This document shows, piece by piece, positions 1 to 6,077 of a stretch of DNA of 9,846 nucleotides (its first letter is position 1; each line of letters starts with the position of its first letter). The position numbers and the translations under genes are program-made. A model generated the notes under the pieces. It was not told the DNA's origin. It searched no databases and saw only the letters and a list, made by a program, of their open reading frames with translations. This stretch comes from CAWEHQ01 sp051001995 (GTDB lineage: Bacteria > Actinomycetota > Thermoleophilia > Solirubrobacterales > Thermoleophilaceae): NCBI GenBank assembly GCA_051001995.1, contig JBPCMT010000162.1, positions 1-9,846 of the forward strand. The letters run 5' to 3'.

Positions 1-831
1 CGCCTGCACTGCTTGGAAGAGCTGCAGCGGCGCGCGCACGATCAACAGTGCGTTGAAGACGAAGCCGGCAAGCGCGGCGCCGCCGGCGCCCTCGGTGGCG
101 TTGACGAGCACAGGCCCCACGTTGAGAAACGCCTGCTCGCAGGCCATGACGGCCAGCACGCCGCCCGCGTAGCCGGCGCCGCGCCGCAGCGTGAACTCGG
201 GCTCGACCGCCTCGCCCGGTTGGGGAAGCGCCATTGCGGTCGACGTTCGGGGAGGGCGCGGGGTGCCGCGCGCGAAGAAGGCGGCCACGACTGCGAGCGA
301 CACCGCCGGCCCGACGACCATCCCAAACGCTACGAACGACGCGCCGGCCGCCAGGCCGACCGCCACCGCGATAGCGAACAGCACCCGCACGCTCGACTCC
401 AGCAGCAGGAGTCCGCCGTAGGCGCCGAGGCGGCCGCGGCCGGACAGCACTCCGCGCGCGAAGTAGCTCGCGGCATAGGCGAGCACGGCCCCGAGCAGGA
501 TCCAGTACAGCGCCGCCGAGCCACCGAGGAGTCCGTCCTGAAGCGGCGCGCGCAGCGCCAGCGCGGCGGCGGTGAATGCCGCCGCCAGCGCGAGCTGGAT
601 GCGTGCCGCGTCGCGCAGCGGGCGGCGCGAGCCGATCCCTCCGCCGAGCCCGGCCCGCGCGTCGCGGTCGGCGACCGTGCGCGCGAGGAGCTGCTCGACC
701 GGGCGGTAGAGAACCGATACCGCGATGAACACGGCCGCCCACAGCAGCGTGATCCGCCCGTAGTCGGCGGGCGCGAGCGCGTGGCTCGCCAGCGAGAAGT
801 ACGCGTAGGTGACGAGCCCGGTGGCCGCCAC
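1..831 (-). CDS. Wzx-like polysaccharide/oligosaccharide flippase, partial (runs off left edge)
   Basis: This minus-strand frame is open from the left edge and encodes a very hydrophobic protein; 277 residues are visible from the GTG at 831. Hydrophobic segments likely to cross the membrane include ITLLWAAVFIAVSVLY (about residues 26-41), IQLALAAAFTAAALAL, ALYWILLGAVLAYAASYF, a long stretch around VRVLFAIAVAVG and VVGPAVSLAVVAAFF, GVLAVMACEQAFLNVGPVLV, and the edge segment FVFNALLIVRAPLQLFQAV. The block YRPVEQLLARTVADRDARAG and the serial helices resemble actinobacterial Wzx/MATE-like lipopolysaccharide biosynthesis proteins, which flip lipid-linked sugars across the cytoplasmic membrane. Full-length members have roughly 400-500 residues, so the C-terminal third or more is missing. 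The start is uncertain: GTG 831 is the first canonical codon, but family-like residues (STRAYTTGAG) continue upstream in frame. The gene lies directly downstream of the superoxide dismutase on the same strand. The substrate cannot be read from the sequence. Confidence 0.82.
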   Translation of the reverse strand, partial: MAATGLVTYAYFSLASHALAPADYGRITLLWAAVFIAVSVLYRPVEQLLARTVADRDARAGLGGGIGSRRPLRDAARIQLALAAAFTAAALALRAPLQDGLLGGSAALYWILLGAVLAYAASYFARGVLSGRGRLGAYGGLLLLESSVRVLFAIAVAVGLAAGASFVAFGMVVGPAVSLAVVAAFFARGTPRPPRTSTAMALPQPGEAVEPEFTLRRGAGYAGGVLAVMACEQAFLNVGPVLVNATEGAGGAALAGFVFNALLIVRAPLQLFQAVQA

Positions 832-907
832 GCCGAGCGAGGCGGCACCCGCGCCGGTCGTGTACGCGCGGGTGCTCTCGCTGATCGGCGCTTTGCCGGT
901 GCCCGGC

Positions 908-1516
908 CTATCCCTCGACCGCGGCGTAGCGCTCGGCGACCTTCGCCCAGTCGACCGTGTTCCACCACGCGTCGATGTAGTCGGGACGCCGGTTCTGGTA
1001 CTGGAGGTAGTAGGCGTGTTCCCAAACGTCGACGCCGAGCAGCGGCGTCTTCCCGTCGGAAATCGGGTTGTCCTGGTTCGGCGTCCCGACCACTGCGAGC
1101 CCGCTGCCGTGGTGGACGAGCCACGCCCAGCCGGAGCCGAACTGGTTGATGCCGGTGTCCTTCACCTGCTGCTTGAAGTCGTCGAACGAGCCGAAGGTGG
1201 AAGCGATCGCCTCCCCCAGATCGCCGTCCGGAGTGCCGCCGCCGTCCGAAGACAGGGACTCCCAGAAGAGGGTGTGATTGAGGTGTCCGCCGCCGTTGTT
1301 GCGGACGGCGTTGCGCTTGTCCTCGGGCACGGCGGAGAGGTCGCTGATCACGTCCTCGATCGACGTGCCCTCGAGGTCCGTGCCCTCCAGTGCCCCGTTC
1401 ACCTTGTCGACGTAGGCTTGGTGGTGCTTGTCGTGATGCACGCGCATCGTCGCCTCATCGATGTGAGGCTCGAGGGCGTCGTAGTCGTAGGGCAGGTCCG
1501 GTACGGAGTACGCCAT
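908..1516 (-). CDS. sodA: Superoxide dismutase, Mn (or Mn/Fe cambialistic) type
   Basis: This is a complete 202-residue Fe/Mn-family superoxide dismutase, which converts superoxide to oxygen and hydrogen peroxide. The expected metal ligands are present: H27 (in MRVHHDKHH), H81 (in LNHTLFW), and D163 and H167 (in GVDVWEHAYY). The second-sphere pattern GGGH at 75-78 with a C-terminal glutamine (Q148 in TPNQDNP) is the manganese arrangement; iron enzymes usually place that glutamine near the second histidine. The specificity call follows from family knowledge, and cambialistic activity is possible. There is no signal peptide, so the enzyme is cytosolic. The ATG at 1516 is well supported by an AAGGAG Shine-Dalgarno sequence (1528-1523) with a 6-base spacer. 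It is transcribed away from murC, and the flippase frame begins just after its stop. The family is clear; sodA rather than sodB rests on the residues above. Confidence 0.95.
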   Translation of the reverse strand: MAYSVPDLPYDYDALEPHIDEATMRVHHDKHHQAYVDKVNGALEGTDLEGTSIEDVISDLSAVPEDKRNAVRNNGGGHLNHTLFWESLSSDGGGTPDGDLGEAIASTFGSFDDFKQQVKDTGINQFGSGWAWLVHHGSGLAVVGTPNQDNPISDGKTPLLGVDVWEHAYYLQYQNRRPDYIDAWWNTVDWAKVAERYAAVEG

Positions 1517-1521
1517 CGGTT

Positions 1522-1529
1522 TCTCCTTT
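1522..1529 (-). promoter_or_regulatory. Shine-Dalgarno site of the superoxide dismutase gene
   Basis: Read on the minus strand this is AAAGGAGA, ending about five to six bases before the ATG at 1516. It is one of the clearest ribosome binding sites in the window and fixes the sod start. Confidence 0.8.
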
Positions 1530-1570
1530 CGCGACGTGGACGTCCTGCAGGGTCGCGGCTCGCGGCTGAG

Positions 1571-1594
1571 GCCCGGCGAGCCCCGCCCGGCGAG
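1571..1594. repeat. 10-bp direct repeat in the sod leader
   Basis: GCCCGGCGAG occurs at 1571-1580 and again at 1585-1594, separated by CCCC (14-base period). It sits between the sod gene and its candidate -10 element, where an operator could act. In DNA this GC-rich a repeat of this size can arise by chance, so a regulatory role is only a possibility. Confidence 0.45.
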
Positions 1595-1600
1595 ACTCTA
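1595..1600 (-). promoter_or_regulatory. Candidate -10 element of the superoxide dismutase promoter
   Basis: The minus strand reads TAGAGT, a TANNNT-type actinobacterial -10 hexamer about 79 bases upstream of the sod ATG. I see no convincing -35 at the right distance. It lies just upstream of a 10-base direct repeat that would overlap the transcription start. This is a weak, composition-limited call. Confidence 0.3.
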
Positions 1601-1644
1601 GTCCAGCCCACTGCTCGGCTCGGAGTGGCGGCCTGGGCCCGCTG

Positions 1645-1650
1645 TACGGT
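1645..1650 (+). promoter_or_regulatory. Candidate -10 element for leaderless murC transcription
   Basis: TACGGT fits TANNNT and ends 7 bases before the murC ATG at 1658, so transcription would start at or next to the start codon. No Shine-Dalgarno sequence is visible before murC, which fits a leaderless mRNA. No clear -35 was found. The interpretation is inferred from spacing alone. Confidence 0.3.
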
Positions 1651-1657
1651 TCGAGCG

Positions 1658-3103
1658 ATGCCCGAGGCGGACGCCGTAGCGGAGAGACGCGCGGGCGCGG
1701 GCCGGCTGCCGTGGGCGGGCCGCAGGCTTCACCTGATTGGCATCGGCGGCGCCGGGATGAGCGGGCTCGCGCTGGTCGCGCGGGCACTGGGCGCGACCGT
1801 CACCGGCTCGGACCGCGCGGACTCCTCGTTCTGCGAGCGGCTGCGGGCCGCCGGCGTCGAGCCCGTCATCGGCCATGATGCGGCGAACGTGCCGCCCGAC
1901 GCCGAGGTTGTCGTCTCGACGGCGATCGCCGGTGACAACCCCGAGCTTCGCGCCGCGCGCGAGAGGGGTGCGCCGGTGATCCACCGCGGCGACCTGCTCG
2001 CGCAGGCCGCGCGGCTCAAGCGCTCGATCGCCGTCTCCGGCACCCACGGCAAGACCACCACGGCGAGCATGGCGGCGCACGTGCTGTCGCGGACGGGGCG
2101 CGAGCCGGCCTACATGATCGGCGGCGAGCTGCGCTTGGCGGGCACGAACGCCGCCTGGGGGTCAGGCGACTGGGCGGTCGTCGAGGCCGACGAGTCCGAC
2201 CGCTCGTTCCTCAAGCTCGACCCCGAGGTCGCGGTCGTGACCAACATGGAGATCGACCACCACGCGACCTACCGCTCGACGCTCGAGCTCGAGGCGGCCT
2301 TCGCCGAGTTCGCCGCCTCGGCGCCGGCTCGGATTGCCTGGGAGGCGATCGTCCCGCGCCGCGCCGGCCTCGGTCCTCAGACGGCAGGGCCGCGGCTCGA
2401 GGTCGGTGACGTCGAGACCTTCGGGATCGGCGCCGGCGACCTCGCCGCCGACGGCGTGCGGCGCGAGCCGTTCGGATCGGCGTTCGTCGTGGACGGCGTC
2501 GAGGTCGCGCTCCCGGTCCCCGGCGAGCACAACGTGCTGAACGCGTTGGCGGCGCTGGCCGCGTGCCGCAAGGCGGGCGTGACGCTCCGCGAGGGCGCCG
2601 CGGCGCTCGCCGACTTCGCCGGCGCCGCTCGCCGCTTCGAGGAGCGCGGGCGTACCCCGACCGGCGCGCGCGTCTTCGACGACTACGCCCACCACCCGAC
2701 CGAGGTCCGCGCCGCGCTCGAGGCCGCGCGCACGCTCCGCGCGCGTCGCGTGGTGGCGTGCTTCCAACCCCACCTCTACTCGCGCACGCACCACCTCGCG
2801 CGCGAGTTCGGCCGCGCGCTCGCGCTGGCTGACGTGGCCTGCGTGCTGGCGATCTACCCGGCGCGCGAGCGCCAGGAGGACCACCCGGGCGTGTCCGGCT
2901 GGCAGGTCGCCGCGGCCACGGCGGACGCCGGCGGCGGCCGGCCCGTCTACTGGACGCCGTCGATGGACGACGCCGAGCGGCTGCTGCGCGCGGAGCTTCG
3001 CGAGGGCGACGTGGTGCTCACCCTCGGGGCGGGCGACGTGGACCGCCTGGCGGCGCGGCTGACGGCGTCCGAAGCGGGCGGCCGGCCGGCGGAGGCGGCG
3101 TGA
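1658..3103 (+). CDS. murC: UDP-N-acetylmuramate--L-alanine ligase
   Basis: MurC is the cytosolic, ATP-dependent ligase that adds L-alanine to UDP-MurNAc, the first step of the peptidoglycan stem peptide. The protein has 481 residues, normal for the family, and all three Mur domains. The N-terminal Rossmann domain binds the UDP-sugar (LIGIGGAGMSGLA, from residue 26). The central ATPase domain has the P-loop GTHGKTT (128-134, lysine 132), EADESD (176-181), NMEIDHH (196-202) and PGEHNVLNALA (from 288). The C-terminal amino-acid domain has ARRFEERG (324-331), DDYAHHPTE (341-349), FQPHLYSRT (369-377) and LGAGDV (456-461). The reading frame is open far upstream, but the ATG at 1658 leaves a normal short N-terminus before the first strand; upstream codons lie in the sod region and look like a shadow. 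No Shine-Dalgarno is seen. The stop overlaps murB by four bases, so the two are translationally coupled. Confidence 0.96.
   Translation: MPEADAVAERRAGAGRLPWAGRRLHLIGIGGAGMSGLALVARALGATVTGSDRADSSFCERLRAAGVEPVIGHDAANVPPDAEVVVSTAIAGDNPELRAARERGAPVIHRGDLLAQAARLKRSIAVSGTHGKTTTASMAAHVLSRTGREPAYMIGGELRLAGTNAAWGSGDWAVVEADESDRSFLKLDPEVAVVTNMEIDHHATYRSTLELEAAFAEFAASAPARIAWEAIVPRRAGLGPQTAGPRLEVGDVETFGIGAGDLAADGVRREPFGSAFVVDGVEVALPVPGEHNVLNALAALAACRKAGVTLREGAAALADFAGAARRFEERGRTPTGARVFDDYAHHPTEVRAALEAARTLRARRVVACFQPHLYSRTHHLAREFGRALALADVACVLAIYPARERQEDHPGVSGWQVAAATADAGGGRPVYWTPSMDDAERLLRAELREGDVVLTLGAGDVDRLAARLTASEAGGRPAEAA
3091..3095 (+). promoter_or_regulatory. Shine-Dalgarno site of murB inside murC
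   Basis: GGAGG lies four bases before the GTG at 3100, within the last codons of murC. It supports the GTG as the murB start and coupling across the 4-base overlap. Confidence 0.65.
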
Positions 3104-4017
3104 CCGCCGCCAGGCCGGACGGGGTCGAGTCCGATTACCCGCTCGCGCGGCTCACGACGGTCCGGACCGGCGGGCCCGGCGACTTCTTCGCCCGCGGGGG
3201 CTCGGTCGAGCGCCTCGTCGACCTGCTCGCCTGGGCCGAGCGCGAGGCGCTCGAGGTAGGAGTGGTCGGCTCCGGCTCGAACCTGCTCGTAGCCGACGCT
3301 GGCTTTCGTGGACTGGTGGTCAAGCTGGAAGGAGACCTGACGAAGATCGAGCGCGACGAGGACCGGCTCGTCTGCGGCGGAGGCGCACGCCTGCCGAAGG
3401 CCGCGGCGACCGCCGCGAACCTCGGCCTGAGCGGGCTCGAGTTCGGCGTCAACATCCCGGGGACCGTCGGCGGCGCCGTCCGCATGAACGCGAACGCGTA
3501 TGGAGGCGACCTCGGCCGGGTGCTCGCGTGGGTCGAGGTGGCCACGGCCGGCGGCGCCGAGCCCCGCCCGCCCGCGGCGTTCGAGTTCTCCTACCGGCGA
3601 TCGAACCTCACCTCGCGCGAGGTGGTGGCGCGGGCGGCCTTCGCGCTCGAGCCGGCCGACCCCGCCGAGGTCAAGGCGACGCTCGGCAGGATGCGCGAGC
3701 AGCGCAAGGCAGCGCAGCCGTCGGGTATCAAAACGTTCGGGTCGACGTTCAAGAACCCGTGGGACCCGCGCGCCCTGGGCCGTACGGCGGGGCAGCTGCT
3801 CGAGGCGGCCGGCTGCCGCGGGCTGACCGTCGGCGGGGCGCGCTTCTCGGAGAAGCACGCGAACTTCGTCGAGAACACGGGCGAGGCCACGACCGCCGAC
3901 GTGCTGGCGCTGATGGACGCGGGCCGCGACCGCGTGCGCGAGCGCTTCGGCCTGGAGCTCGAGGCCGAGGTCCAGGTGCTCGGCGACACGGATGCCCCCG
4001 CCGCGGGCGGGCCCTGA
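3100..4017 (+). CDS. murB: UDP-N-acetylenolpyruvoylglucosamine reductase
   Basis: MurB is the cytosolic FAD enzyme that uses NADPH to reduce UDP-GlcNAc-enolpyruvate to UDP-MurNAc, the substrate of MurC encoded just upstream. The 305-residue product shows the FAD-binding block VVGSGSNLLV (55-64), the stretch GLEFGVNIPGTVGGAVRMNA (112-131), the substrate-side SYRRSN (164-169) and GSTFKNP (214-220), whose serine 215 is the expected proton donor. GARFSEKHANF (246-256) and a C-terminal LELEAEVQVLG, which supplies the second catalytic acid (E288 or E290), follow. The length and the SEKHANF block fit the short MurB form common in Gram-positive bacteria. The GTG start at 3100 forms a GTGA overlap with the murC stop and has GGAGG at 3091-3095, five bases upstream (4-base spacer). 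The C-terminus overlaps the favoured ftsQ start. Confidence 0.96.
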   Translation: MTAARPDGVESDYPLARLTTVRTGGPGDFFARGGSVERLVDLLAWAEREALEVGVVGSGSNLLVADAGFRGLVVKLEGDLTKIERDEDRLVCGGGARLPKAAATAANLGLSGLEFGVNIPGTVGGAVRMNANAYGGDLGRVLAWVEVATAGGAEPRPPAAFEFSYRRSNLTSREVVARAAFALEPADPAEVKATLGRMREQRKAAQPSGIKTFGSTFKNPWDPRALGRTAGQLLEAAGCRGLTVGGARFSEKHANFVENTGEATTADVLALMDAGRDRVRERFGLELEAEVQVLGDTDAPAAGGP

Positions 4018-4738
4018 CTTGCGCCGGATGCTGTCGGCTCTCCCGCCGCGTCTCCGCCTCGCCGTTGTGCTCTCGACGCTGCTCGCGGCGCTGCTGGCCG
4101 CCGGCTACCTGCTCTGGCTGCGCGACTCCCCGCTGGTCGCGGTCGAGAACACCACCGTCACCGGCCTGACCACCGGCGACGCCGGCGAGATCCGCACGGA
4201 GCTCCGCCGCGCGGCGGAGGGCATGACGACCCTGAACGTGGACGCCGAGGCGCTTGAGCGCGCCGTGGCCTCCTACCCCGCGGTCGCCGGGATCGACACG
4301 AGCGTGGACCTTCCGCACGGGCTCGAGGTCGAGGTCGCGGAACGGCGCCCGGTTGCGATGGTCGAAGCAGCCGACGGCACGGCCGTGCCCGCCGCCGCCG
4401 ACGGCACGCTGCTGCCGGACTTCGCGGCCGACGGCTCGCTCCCGCGCCTGCCCGGCGAGGCGCCCGAAGGCGGCACGGTGACAGGGGACGCGACGCTCGA
4501 CGGGCTCGCGGCGGTGGACGCCGCCCCGGCGAACCTGGCGCGCCGCGTCGAGGTCGTCGAGCCTCGTGGCGGCCGGCTGGTGGCCGTGCTCGAGGATGGC
4601 CCGCTGGTGGTGCTCGGCGACTCGTCGCGCGCCGACGCCAAGTGGATCGCGGCGGCCGCGGTGCTCGCGCAGGGCGACGCCGCGGGGGCGGGCTACGTCG
4701 ACGTCTCGCTGCCCGAGCGTCCCGCGGTGGGCGGCTGA
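3992..4738 (+). CDS. ftsQ: Cell division protein FtsQ/DivIB
   Basis: FtsQ is a single-pass membrane protein of the divisome that links FtsB/FtsL and the septal synthase to the Z-ring. The product (248 residues) has a short basic cytoplasmic N-terminus (RRMLSALPPRLR), one membrane segment at about 22-43, and an extracellular POTRA-like domain from LVAVENTTVTGL (48-59) to LEVEVAERRPVAMV (111-124). A beta-rich C-terminal domain ends in YVDVSLPERPAVGG. The POTRA hallmark of an aromatic-Pro-x-V block followed by a charged strand is present (YPAVAGIDTSVDLP, 95-108). The sequence family is divergent, so the call rests on topology, the POTRA pattern and its position between murB and ftsZ. The start is uncertain: ATG 3992 overlaps murB by 26 bases, while TTG 4019 (just after the murB stop) and ATG 4028 are in-frame alternatives that keep the membrane segment. 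None has a good Shine-Dalgarno. Confidence 0.88.
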   Translation: MPPPRAGPDLRRMLSALPPRLRLAVVLSTLLAALLAAGYLLWLRDSPLVAVENTTVTGLTTGDAGEIRTELRRAAEGMTTLNVDAEALERAVASYPAVAGIDTSVDLPHGLEVEVAERRPVAMVEAADGTAVPAAADGTLLPDFAADGSLPRLPGEAPEGGTVTGDATLDGLAAVDAAPANLARRVEVVEPRGGRLVAVLEDGPLVVLGDSSRADAKWIAAAAVLAQGDAAGAGYVDVSLPERPAVGG

Positions 4739-4781
4739 GCGGCCCACGGCCACACCCTCAAGCCATAGTCCAGAGTAGGCC

Positions 4782-4806
4782 AACTCTCGACCACCGATGG
4801 AGAGTT
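4782..4806. repeat. Inverted repeat between ftsQ and ftsZ
   Basis: AACTCTC (4782-4788) and GAGAGTT (4800-4806) are perfect 7-base inverted arms around an 11-base loop, 43 bases after the ftsQ stop and 27 bases before the ftsZ -35. The left arm could instead pair with AGAGT at 4772-4776. There is no T-run after the right arm, so a classical intrinsic terminator is unlikely. It could be an operator or an RNA hairpin ending the murC-murB-ftsQ message. Confidence 0.5.
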
Positions 4807-4832
4807 CTGGCTGAACGAAATCCTGCCGCACG

Positions 4833-4863
4833 TTGACAGAGACCGGGGAACGTGCTTTACAGT
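4833..4863 (+). promoter_or_regulatory. Sigma-70-type promoter of ftsZ
   Basis: A perfect -35 TTGACA (4833-4838) is followed after 19 bases by TACAGT (4858-4863), a good TANNNT -10. Transcription would start near 4870 and leave a leader of about 105 bases before the ftsZ ATG. The spacing is slightly long. The local drop in GC content also fits a promoter. This gives ftsZ a source of expression independent of the upstream genes, as is common in actinobacteria. Confidence 0.65.
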
Positions 4864-4870
4864 GCGACTT

Positions 4871-4946
4871 TCCGGGAACCACCGGAGCGACAGAGGCTGA
4901 ACTCCGGCTTGAGCTTTCGATCGAAGGGCGGGCCCCCTGGGCGCCC
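4871..4946 (+). promoter_or_regulatory. Structured 5' leader of ftsZ
   Basis: Three self-complementary elements lie in the predicted leader: TCCGG (4871-4875) with CCGGA (4882-4886) around a 6-base loop, the 10-base perfect palindrome TTCGATCGAA (4916-4925), and GGGCGCCC (4939-4946) just before the purine-rich ribosome binding region at 4951-4960. They might be protein-binding sites or RNA structure. No known riboswitch class is recognised. Confidence 0.35.
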
Positions 4947-4975
4947 GGCGAGGGAGAGGAATCCAGGCAACTGAC

Positions 4976-6073
4976 ATGAATACCGGCAGCTACCTCGCGG
5001 TGATCAAGGTCGTCGGCGTCGGCGGCGGCGGGACCAACGCCGTCAACCGGATGGTCGACGCGGGGCTCAAGGGCGTGGAGTTCATCGCCGTCAACACCGA
5101 CGCGCAGGCGCTTCAGATGACGGACGCCGACGTGAAGCTTCAGATCGGCGCCCAGCTCACGCGCGGCCTTGGCGCCGGCGCGAACCCGGAGGCCGGGCTC
5201 GGCGCGGCGAACGAGAGCCGCGACGAGATCAAGGACGCGCTCAAGGGCGCGGACATGGTGTTCGTGACCGCCGGCGAGGGCGGTGGCACCGGCTCCGGCG
5301 CGGCGCCGGTGATCGCCGAGGTGTCGAAGACCGAGATCGGCGCCCTCACCGTCGGCGTCGTCACGCGCCCGTTTGAGTTCGAGGGCACGACCCGGTCCCA
5401 GCAGGCCGCGGACGGCATCGACCGCCTGCGCGAGCACGTGGACACGCTGATCGTGATCCCGAACGAGAAGCTGCTCGGCCTGGTCGAGCGCCGGACGACG
5501 ATCCTCGACGCCTTCCGCGAGGCGGACAACGTGCTCGGCCAGGGCGTCCAGGGGATCACGGACCTGATCACGATCCCCGGGCTGATCAACCTCGACTTCG
5601 CCGACGTGCGGACGATCATGCACGAGGCCGGCTCGGCGCTGATGGGCATCGGCGAGGCCAGCGGCGAGAGCCGTGCCTCCGAGGCGGCCAAGGCGGCGAT
5701 CTCGAGCCCGCTGCTCGAGCAGTCGGTCGAGGGCGCCACCGGGATCCTGCTCAACATGACCGGCGGCTCCGACCTGGGCCTGTTCGAGGTCAACGAGGCC
5801 GCCGAGATCATCCAGGCGGCCGCGGATCGGGACTCCAACATCATCTTCGGCGCCGTGATCGACGAGGCGCTCGCCGACGAGGTCCGCGTGACCGTGATCG
5901 CGACCGGGTTCGACAAGGGCGGGCTGAGGGCCCCGCTCTACCGCTCCGATCAGACGCCGCGGCGCGAGCCCGAGCGCGGCCGGCGCCGTGACATCTCGAT
6001 GGACGACCGCCAGCGCTCGTCGCTCGAGATCCCGGACGACGACATCGACATTCCCTCCTTCCTGAAGGACTGA
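4976..6073 (+). CDS. ftsZ: Cell division protein FtsZ
   Basis: FtsZ is the tubulin-like GTPase that polymerises into the cytokinetic ring at midcell. This is a complete 365-residue protein. The GTPase domain begins with IKVVGVGGGGTNAVNRM (10-26), followed by the tubulin signature GGGTGSG (102-108), the T5-like region RPFEFEG (131-137), NEKLLG (163-168), and the T7 synergy loop NLDFADVRT (205-213), whose aspartates 207 and 210 activate GTP hydrolysis in the neighbouring subunit. The C-terminal domain ends near ATGFD (309-313). A short charged linker of about 30 residues leads to the conserved tail IDIPSFLKD (357-365), which in other bacteria binds partners such as SepF. The ATG at 4976 matches the usual start a few residues before YLAVIKVVG. 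The purine-rich AGGGAGAGGA lies 15 bases upstream, which is far for a Shine-Dalgarno. The genes usually found downstream (sepF region) are absent here. Confidence 0.98.
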   Translation: MNTGSYLAVIKVVGVGGGGTNAVNRMVDAGLKGVEFIAVNTDAQALQMTDADVKLQIGAQLTRGLGAGANPEAGLGAANESRDEIKDALKGADMVFVTAGEGGGTGSGAAPVIAEVSKTEIGALTVGVVTRPFEFEGTTRSQQAADGIDRLREHVDTLIVIPNEKLLGLVERRTTILDAFREADNVLGQGVQGITDLITIPGLINLDFADVRTIMHEAGSALMGIGEASGESRASEAAKAAISSPLLEQSVEGATGILLNMTGGSDLGLFEVNEAAEIIQAAADRDSNIIFGAVIDEALADEVRVTVIATGFDKGGLRAPLYRSDQTPRREPERGRRRDISMDDRQRSSLEIPDDDIDIPSFLKD

Positions 6074-6077
6074 CCGA

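Noticed and set aside
330..1124. Minus-strand 264-codon frame overlapping sod and the flippase
   Set aside because: It is out of frame with both. The translation is Arg/Pro/Ser-rich, while the neighbouring frame gives a coherent membrane protein.
13..1149. Plus-strand open frames over the flippase and sod region, including an upstream extension of murC from 809
   Set aside because: They are low-complexity Arg/Ala/Gly translations opposite two genes with clear family features. murC starts normally at ATG 1658.
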